Made by a program: the position numbers and the translations under genes. A stretch of 64,000 bases of DNA from Hyphomonadaceae bacterium UBA1849 (GTDB lineage: Bacteria > Pseudomonadota > Alphaproteobacteria > Caulobacterales > Hyphomonadaceae), in NCBI GenBank assembly GCA_002338565.1, contig DDIN01000008.1, forward strand, positions 1,121,567-1,185,566. The letters are read 5' to 3'. The notes beneath the pieces are model-generated. The model was not told the origin of the DNA, did not search any database, and worked only from the letters and a program-made list of their open reading frames with translations. Below are positions 58,728 through 64,000 of the stretch, piece after piece. Position 1 is the first letter of the stretch. Every line of letters begins with the position of its first letter.

Positions 58728-61117
58728 AGTTCACTGTTTCCTGGCTCCAGGACCATCTTCACACTAAAGCCAGCACGGACGAGATCCTTGCGGCGATGAC
58801 GCGCGCCGGCCTTGAGGTCGAAAGCGTTGAGAACCCGGCTGAGGCGCTGTCCACATTTACGGTGGCGCAGATCAAATCTTTCGACAAACACCCTGACGCG
58901 GACAAGCTGAATGTTTGCAAGGTCGACACGGTTGATGGCGAGAAGCAGATTGTCTGCGGCGCGCCTAACGTGCGTCAGGGCATGTTTGCAGTATACGCAC
59001 CGCTCGGCGCGTATATTCCGGGCGTTGATTTCTCTCTCGACAAAAAGCCTCGCAAAATCCGCGGTGTAGAGAGCTATGGCATGATGTGTTCTGCCAAAGA
59101 GCTCGGTGTGGGTGAGGCCAATGAGGGCATTATGGACCTTCAGGGCAAGGTGAAGGTTGGCATGCCGCTGGCTGAAGCGCTTGAGCTTGACGATCCGGTC
59201 ATCGATTTCGAAGTGACGCCTAACCGTCCGGACTGGCTGGGCGTTCTGGGCATTGCGCGTGATCTGGCAGCGACCGGTCTCGGCAAGTTTGCACCGATGC
59301 AGGTGAAGCCGGTAAGTGGCACGCACCCTTGCCCGGTGACGGTAACAACTGAGTCTCCAGAGGCATGCCCTGTGTTTGCAGGCCGCGTAATCAAAGGCGT
59401 GAAGAACGGTCCGTCACCAGACTGGATGCAGGCGCGCCTGAAAGCGGTTGGCATCTCGCCAAAGAACATGCTCGTCGACGTGACGAACTATATCTCGCTC
59501 GATCGCTGCCGTCCGCTGCACGTTTATGACGTTGCCAAGCTTCAGGGCGGGCTGACCGCGCGCCTTGGCCGCGAAGGCGAAACCTTCCTCGCGCTCGATG
59601 GCAAGGAGTACACGGCTACCGAAGACATGTGCGTGATCGCTGACGATAGCGGCGTTGTCGGCTTTGGCGGTGTTATGGGCGGCGCGTCTACCGGCGTATC
59701 TGATGAGACGGTTGATGTGTTCATCGAGTCTGCATGGTTTGACCCGCTCCGTACAGCACGCACAGGCCGCGCGACGGGCATCATTTCTGATGCGCGCTAC
59801 CGTTTTGAACGCGGCGTTGATACGCAAAGCTGTCTTGAAGGTCTCGAGCTTGCAACCATGCTCATTCTGGAGACATGCGGCGGCGAAGCGTCTGACGTGA
59901 CAGTGGCTGGCGCGAACCCGAAACCACAAAAGCCGGTTCAGTTCTATCTGAATGACGTGAAGCGCCTGACCGGCGTTGAGCTGAAAACCGCTGAAATCCG
60001 CCAGATCATCAAAGACCTCGGCGGCGACATCGAAGATGCGGGTGAAGCCTGGTATGTGGCGCCGCCAAGCTGGCGCCGCGATCTGGAGCAGTCTGCTGAT
60101 ATGGTTGAGGAAATCATCCGTATTAAAGGCTATGACGCGCTTCCGCTCACATCTATGCCACAGCCGGAAGGCGGTGTGCGTCAGGTGCTGACAGAGCCTC
60201 AGCGTCGTATGCGTACGGGTCGCCGTGTTATGGCGGCACGCGGGTTCTTCGAGGCCGTGACATGGAGCTTCGTCTCTAAAGCCGAAGCGACTGCCTTTGG
60301 CGGCGGCGCGAAAGAGATGGTCGTCGACAACCCTGTCGCGTCCGAGCTTGATTGTATGCGCCCGAGCATTCTGCCGAACCTGATCAAGGCCGCTCAGAAA
60401 AACGCAGACTTCAGCCAGCGCGATATCCGCCTGTTTGAAGCTGGACCGGTCTATCTGGGTGACGGCCCGAAAGACCAGCGCCGCTATATCTCCGCAATTG
60501 CGCGTCCTGAGACAGTTCGCAACTGGGTTGGTAAGGCCGAGCCTTATGACATTTACGCAGCCAAAGCTGACGTGATGGCGCTGATTGATGCGCTTGGTCA
60601 TGATGCAAGCAAGTTGATGGTCATGGAGCCGGTGTCTGATCACTGGCATCCGGGCCGCTCTGCAACGCTGCGTCTTGGGCCGAAGAATGTCGTCGCCGAG
60701 TTCGGTGAGCTGCACCCGCGCGCTCTGAAAGCACTTGGCGTGGACAGCAATATGGTCGGCTTCGAGGTCAATGTGGACGCGCTGCCTCTGCCTAAGAAGG
60801 TCGGTGTGAAAACCAAGCCTGTTCTTGAAAAGCAGGCCCTCACACCAATCCGCCGTGACTTTGCATTCGTCGTGAAAGACGAAGTCGCTGCCGGTGACCT
60901 TATCAAGGGCGCGCAGGGCGCTGACAAGAAGATGATCACGGGTGTGAACGTTTTCGACGTTTATGTCGGCAAAGGCGTTGAAGAGGGCCATAAGTCTATT
61001 GCGCTGGAAGTGACCATCCAGCCGGGCGAGAAAACGCTCAAAGACGCCGAAATCGATGCGATCTCCAAAAAGATCATCGCAAACATGGAAAAGCTCGGCG
61101 GCACGCTGCGCGGTTAG
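58724..61117 (+). CDS. pheT: Phenylalanyl-tRNA synthetase beta subunit
   Basis: Beta subunit of 797 residues. Domain order: tRNA-binding OB fold (FTVAQIKSFDKHPDADKLNV; about 40-150), B3/B4 editing domain, B5 domain (VQFYLNDVKRLTGVELKTAE; about 400-470), a catalytic-like core and the C-terminal ferredoxin-like anticodon-binding domain (TPIRRDFAFVVKDEVAAGDL). It is complete. The ATG overlaps the stop of the preceding gene. pheS and pheT are separated by two accessory genes here. Confidence 0.97.
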   Translation: MKFTVSWLQDHLHTKASTDEILAAMTRAGLEVESVENPAEALSTFTVAQIKSFDKHPDADKLNVCKVDTVDGEKQIVCGAPNVRQGMFAVYAPLGAYIPGVDFSLDKKPRKIRGVESYGMMCSAKELGVGEANEGIMDLQGKVKVGMPLAEALELDDPVIDFEVTPNRPDWLGVLGIARDLAATGLGKFAPMQVKPVSGTHPCPVTVTTESPEACPVFAGRVIKGVKNGPSPDWMQARLKAVGISPKNMLVDVTNYISLDRCRPLHVYDVAKLQGGLTARLGREGETFLALDGKEYTATEDMCVIADDSGVVGFGGVMGGASTGVSDETVDVFIESAWFDPLRTARTGRATGIISDARYRFERGVDTQSCLEGLELATMLILETCGGEASDVTVAGANPKPQKPVQFYLNDVKRLTGVELKTAEIRQIIKDLGGDIEDAGEAWYVAPPSWRRDLEQSADMVEEIIRIKGYDALPLTSMPQPEGGVRQVLTEPQRRMRTGRRVMAARGFFEAVTWSFVSKAEATAFGGGAKEMVVDNPVASELDCMRPSILPNLIKAAQKNADFSQRDIRLFEAGPVYLGDGPKDQRRYISAIARPETVRNWVGKAEPYDIYAAKADVMALIDALGHDASKLMVMEPVSDHWHPGRSATLRLGPKNVVAEFGELHPRALKALGVDSNMVGFEVNVDALPLPKKVGVKTKPVLEKQALTPIRRDFAFVVKDEVAAGDLIKGAQGADKKMITGVNVFDVYVGKGVEEGHKSIALEVTIQPGEKTLKDAEIDAISKKIIANMEKLGGTLRG

Positions 61118-61184
61118 GCCCCGCATTTGGGGACTGACAAACCGGTTCAATCTGCTCTAACCTCTGTTCACGGAGGTTGGGCAG

Positions 61185-62021
61185 ATGGTGAACGCAGTGC
61201 GGGCGCGTCTCTACAGGGCGATGGAAAAAGGCAGTAGTGGGAAGGAAAAGCTTTCCACTATCAACCGCATCCTCGTAGTGCTGGTTCTGACCAGCCTTGT
61301 GCTGCTGGCTCTGGAAACCGAGCCCGATATTGAAGGCCAGACCCAGTCATTTCTACGCATTCTGAACGTCATTATCGTTGTCATATTCGCGATTGAATAC
61401 GGGCTGCGTCTGTGGGTGGCCGGTGAAAACCCGGAATATCGCGGGCTGATGGGGCGGTTGAAATATGCCTCCACGCTTTATGCAGTGGCAGACCTCGCGG
61501 CTTTCCTGCCAGAGCTTTTGCTGATGATTTTCGCGGCAGACAAAGTGAACCCGCAGGTACTGGCGGTTCTGAAAGCCTTCCGTCTTTTCCGCCTGTTCAA
61601 GCTGGCGCGGTTTATTCCTGCGTTCAACCTGCTTGGCGATGCCTTGCGCAAGGCTGGAAGCCAGCTACTCACCAGCCTGTTTCTGGCGCTGGTGCTTGTT
61701 TATGTGTCGGCTGTCGCGCTCTATCTGATTGAAGGTAAAATCCAGCCTGAGGCGTTCGGATCTATTCCACGGGCGATCTGGTGGGCCATCGCGACGCTGA
61801 CGACGGTTGGCTATGGCGATGTCTATCCGATCACGCCGCTTGGCCGTGTCGCGGCCTCCTGTATTGCCTTGGCCGGTATTGGTCTGGTCGCGCTGCCTGC
61901 GGGCGTGTTTGCCAGTGCCTTTTCAGACGTCATTCGCGAGGAAAGTGAGAAGCGCGCCGAAGAAAAGGCTCGCGAAAAGCTCACCGGTCTTGATGATGAC
62001 GATGAGAATACGCCGGCCTGA
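61185..62021 (+). CDS. Voltage-gated-type potassium channel
   Basis: A 278-residue six-helix channel of the inner membrane. S1-S3 are hydrophobic; an S4-like voltage sensor has basic residues every third position (LKAFRLFRLFKLARFIPAFN, about residues 128-147). The pore helix and selectivity filter are WWAIATLTTVGYGDVYP, with GYGD near residue 208. S6 is followed by a charged cytoplasmic coil (REESEKRAEEKAREKLTG). It lacks an RCK domain. The size and arrangement match bacterial Kv-type channels. Confidence 0.92.
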   Translation: MVNAVRARLYRAMEKGSSGKEKLSTINRILVVLVLTSLVLLALETEPDIEGQTQSFLRILNVIIVVIFAIEYGLRLWVAGENPEYRGLMGRLKYASTLYAVADLAAFLPELLLMIFAADKVNPQVLAVLKAFRLFRLFKLARFIPAFNLLGDALRKAGSQLLTSLFLALVLVYVSAVALYLIEGKIQPEAFGSIPRAIWWAIATLTTVGYGDVYPITPLGRVAASCIALAGIGLVALPAGVFASAFSDVIREESEKRAEEKAREKLTGLDDDDENTPA

Positions 62022-62038
62022 CTGAAAGCTTCTGACAC

Positions 62039-62653
62039 ATGACAACCGAATTCCTGCTGGGCATGTTCCTGCTGGCATCCACGCTGGTCTGGACGCCCGG
62101 TCCGAATAATACGCTGCTTGCCAATTCAGGTGCACGTCACGGGCTGGTGCGTACGTTGCCGCACTCTATGGGCGTGAATATCGGCTTTGCCTTTATGGTG
62201 TTCACCATCTGCCTTGGCCTTGGCAGCGTGTTCGTTCAATTCCCGCTTTTGCGAGAAGTGCTGCGCTGGGCCGGCGCGGCGATCCTGTTATGGCTGTCAT
62301 GGAAAATCGGCACATCAAAGTTCGAGCCACCGCATGAGGTAAAAACCTCAAAGCCCTGGGGTTTCTTTCAGGCGGCAGCTTTTCAATGGGTGAACCCGAA
62401 AGCGTGGATCATGGCGATTTCATTTGCGGGGCAGCTGCCCGATCAGGAGCCGTTCTGGTATCCGCCGCTGGTCATCTCGCTGGTGATCCTCGCCGCAGGC
62501 ATGCTGAGCTCGCATGGCTGGGTCTTGTTTGGCGTGGGGATACAGCGGTTTCTGTCGACGCCGCTGCGCTTCCGGATTTTCAGCCTCGTTATGGCGGGCT
62601 TGCTCGTGCTGACGGTGATTGGCCTGTTACTGGCCGACCTGTCCGTGCATTAG
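62039..62653 (+). CDS. LysE/RhtB family amino-acid exporter
   Basis: A six-helix inner-membrane exporter of 204 residues: LVWTPGPNNTLLANSGARHG (the family N-terminal motif with GPNN), GVNIGFAFMVFTICLGLG, AAAFQWVNPKAWIMAIS and a final hydrophobic hairpin. The substrate is probably an amino acid or small metabolite, not deducible. It converges with the antiporter gene, the two overlapping by 4 bases at their stops. Confidence 0.9.
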   Translation: MTTEFLLGMFLLASTLVWTPGPNNTLLANSGARHGLVRTLPHSMGVNIGFAFMVFTICLGLGSVFVQFPLLREVLRWAGAAILLWLSWKIGTSKFEPPHEVKTSKPWGFFQAAAFQWVNPKAWIMAISFAGQLPDQEPFWYPPLVISLVILAAGMLSSHGWVLFGVGIQRFLSTPLRFRIFSLVMAGLLVLTVIGLLLADLSVH

Positions 62654-63852
62654 CCGCCTTGTTCAGGCGACTGTTTCACGCCCAGCCAGTTTGCAGTCTG
62701 AGATATCGTCCAGCCCTGAATGATGAGGGAGATGACGACGACAACGAATACGACGTTGAAAAAGCTGACGGTTACCGGTCCAGGTGAGATAACAGGAAAG
62801 ATCGCAAGGAAGATAGGCACCGCGCCACGAAGACCCACCCAGCTGATGAAGGCTTTCTCACGTACAGAAAACCCGAATCCTGACATGGAAACAAAGACGG
62901 CGGCGGGACGGGCAACCAGAATCAGAACGCCCGCAATGAGCGCTGCCTCCAATGCGGTCGTTGGTAGATCACGCGGTGTAACCAGCAGGCCCAGCATGAG
63001 GAAGAGCGCAATCTGGCTGAGCCATTGGGCCGCTTCAGAGAACCCGACGATACGTTCGATCAGATCATCCCGGAGATGATGGCGTAGGAATAAGCCCGCG
63101 AGATAAATTGCCAGAAAACCGCTGCCTTCCAGCAGAGTGGTTCCAGTGTAGACAATCAGCGCGCCCGCAAGCGCCATTGCCGGGTAGGTCCCCGGCGGCA
63201 TTTGTAGCCGGTTCAGAATGTAGGCAAGGCCTCGCCCGCCCATCCATCCAAATAACGCGCCAAGACCAAACTGCAGACCCAGCATTGGTAGAAAACGCGC
63301 GAAATCCGCGGCGTTCATGGCATCCTGCTGTGACATGAACGCCGTCAGCGCAACGGTCAGGAAAATTGCCATCGGGTCGTTCAGGCCGGATTCCAGCACC
63401 AGTGTATTTTCGATGCGCGGCTTTAACCCGATGCGATTTTGCTGGATCAGAAGAAAGGTCGCTGCTGCATCGGTTGAGGACACAACAGCACCGAGTAGTA
63501 ATCCTTCTACCAGCGACACATTGAAGATCCAGTGAGCCGCAAGACCCACTATGGCCGCAGTGAGCAGAACGCCAATGCTGGCCAGAACGAGTGATGGGGC
63601 GCGCGACGATTTCAGCCGGTTGAGTCTGGTTTCCACGCCACCGCCGTAAAGAATGATGGCGAGCGCGATACTTCCAAGGGCGTAGGCGGCATCGAAATTA
63701 TCAAAATCAATCTGTCCAGGGCCGTCTTCTCCCGCGAGCATTCCTACGCCAAGTACGACTAGAAGGATGGGCGCGCCAAGCTTTCTGGAAAGTGGAATAA
63801 GCAGAAAGCCAGCGAACACGAGGAGGCTCGAAAGGAAGATAAATTCGTTCAT
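62650..63852 (-). CDS. CPA1-type Na+/H+ antiporter
   Basis: A 400-residue cation-proton antiporter with about twelve hydrophobic segments, beginning FIFLSSLLVFAGFLLIPLSR. The transport-site region shows SSTDAAATFLLIQQNRIGLK (Asp in the unwound helix) and LESGLNDPMAIFLTVALTA (the ND motif of electroneutral or electrogenic exchangers). The helix FISWVGLRGAVPIFLAIFPV is the family Arg-Gly motif. No TrkA-C regulatory domain follows, so it is shorter than the CvrA/NhaP2 type. The ATG at 63852 is well supported. Confidence 0.93.
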   Translation of the reverse strand: MNEFIFLSSLLVFAGFLLIPLSRKLGAPILLVVLGVGMLAGEDGPGQIDFDNFDAAYALGSIALAIILYGGGVETRLNRLKSSRAPSLVLASIGVLLTAAIVGLAAHWIFNVSLVEGLLLGAVVSSTDAAATFLLIQQNRIGLKPRIENTLVLESGLNDPMAIFLTVALTAFMSQQDAMNAADFARFLPMLGLQFGLGALFGWMGGRGLAYILNRLQMPPGTYPAMALAGALIVYTGTTLLEGSGFLAIYLAGLFLRHHLRDDLIERIVGFSEAAQWLSQIALFLMLGLLVTPRDLPTTALEAALIAGVLILVARPAAVFVSMSGFGFSVREKAFISWVGLRGAVPIFLAIFPVISPGPVTVSFFNVVFVVVVISLIIQGWTISQTANWLGVKQSPEQGG

Positions 63853-63960
63853 TTACTGCGTGATATTTCAACCCCGTTTATCTCTGATCAGACGTTCGGG
63901 CGCGGTCGCACATGTCTGTGCGGTGCCCGTCCTGCTAGTTCGCCTGTTAAAGTCGGCGTT

Positions 63961-64000
63961 TTAGTTCAGCGTAATGCCGATAAAGGTCGGCGTCGGCACA
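63961..64000 (-). CDS. End of a reverse-strand gene cut by the right edge
   Basis: On the reverse strand the last codons read VPTPTFIGITLN followed by TAA (63961-63963). A hairpin-like stretch at 63899-63930 (CGCACA/TGTGCG) lies beyond the stop. Only about 12 residues are visible, so neither family nor reality is certain; the alternative is simply non-coding sequence. Confidence 0.35.
   Translation of the reverse strand, partial: VPTPTFIGITLN

Noticed and set aside
59414..61150. 578-codon reverse open frame opposite pheT
   Set aside because: Pure antisense of a complete synthetase gene; composition is His/Arg/Cys-rich, as expected from reversed codons. No ribosome-binding site or family.

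Overview
The window looks like chromosomal DNA of an alphaproteobacterium, probably of the Hyphomonadales/Caulobacterales type. Pointers to this are a Cpa/Tad pilus locus in Caulobacter-like order, an NtrZ-like protein, a DUF3576 lipoprotein before leuS, a full CtrA-type site (TTAA-N7-TTAAC) and a LuxI-like synthase. Base composition is moderately G+C rich. The exact genus cannot be read from the sequence. No plasmid, insertion sequence, CRISPR array or complete prophage was seen.

Layout. 1-10961: tight adherence (Tad/Flp) pilus cluster: a pilus N-domain gene cut by the window edge, the Flp pilin, cpaA-F, tadB, tadC, a small membrane protein and a convergent tadD-like lipoprotein. 11113-15731: an M17 aminopeptidase, then a reverse-strand group of LemA, a DUF2207 gene interrupted by one in-frame stop codon, and a Bax-inhibitor-1 family protein. 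16032-31242: the translation/RNA block rimP-nusA-ylxR-infB-rbfA-truB-rpsO-pnp in classical order, but interleaved with a YcxB-like membrane protein, an SRAP protein, a GDPD lipoprotein, a PAN-like protein, a DUF4278 microprotein and a histidine kinase. 31267-39338: CAP-domain protein, uridine-kinase-like protein, NtrZ-like protein, porin, DUF3576 lipoprotein, leuS, lptE and holA.

39427-50651: a roughly 11 kb genomic island in a tRNA-Gly(GCC) gene. It is bounded by a 58-bp imperfect direct repeat and carries a tyrosine integrase at its right end. Next to the integrase is a run of small regulatory genes (AlpA-like, two winged-helix types and a zinc-ribbon-like MGGYNSG protein), together with an unrecognised 477-residue protein whose start overlaps the integrase stop. 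The cargo at the tRNA end is a 1807-residue DUF4011/SF1 helicase with a Vsr-like nuclease domain and a GreA/B-like C-terminal domain. Its stop overlaps the start of a 47-residue membrane microprotein. Facing these is a 73-residue protein with a hairpin over its ribosome-binding site. A second copy of that small gene, nearly identical in protein but about 13% diverged in DNA, lies just outside the island (50906-51127) beside a decayed piece of the microprotein gene. This is the best candidate for an undescribed system: an integrative, phage-satellite-like element with defence-type cargo.

51249-64000: ordinary chromosome again: a membrane coiled-coil protein, two divergent DUF465 genes, an SDR-like protein lacking the catalytic Tyr/Lys, a LuxI-family synthase with a C-terminal extension, rpmI-rplT, pheS and pheT separated by an ASCH protein and a membrane-anchored protein, a voltage-gated-type K+ channel, a LysE-family exporter and a CPA1-type Na+/H+ antiporter. 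The last 40 bases hold the end of another reverse-strand gene.
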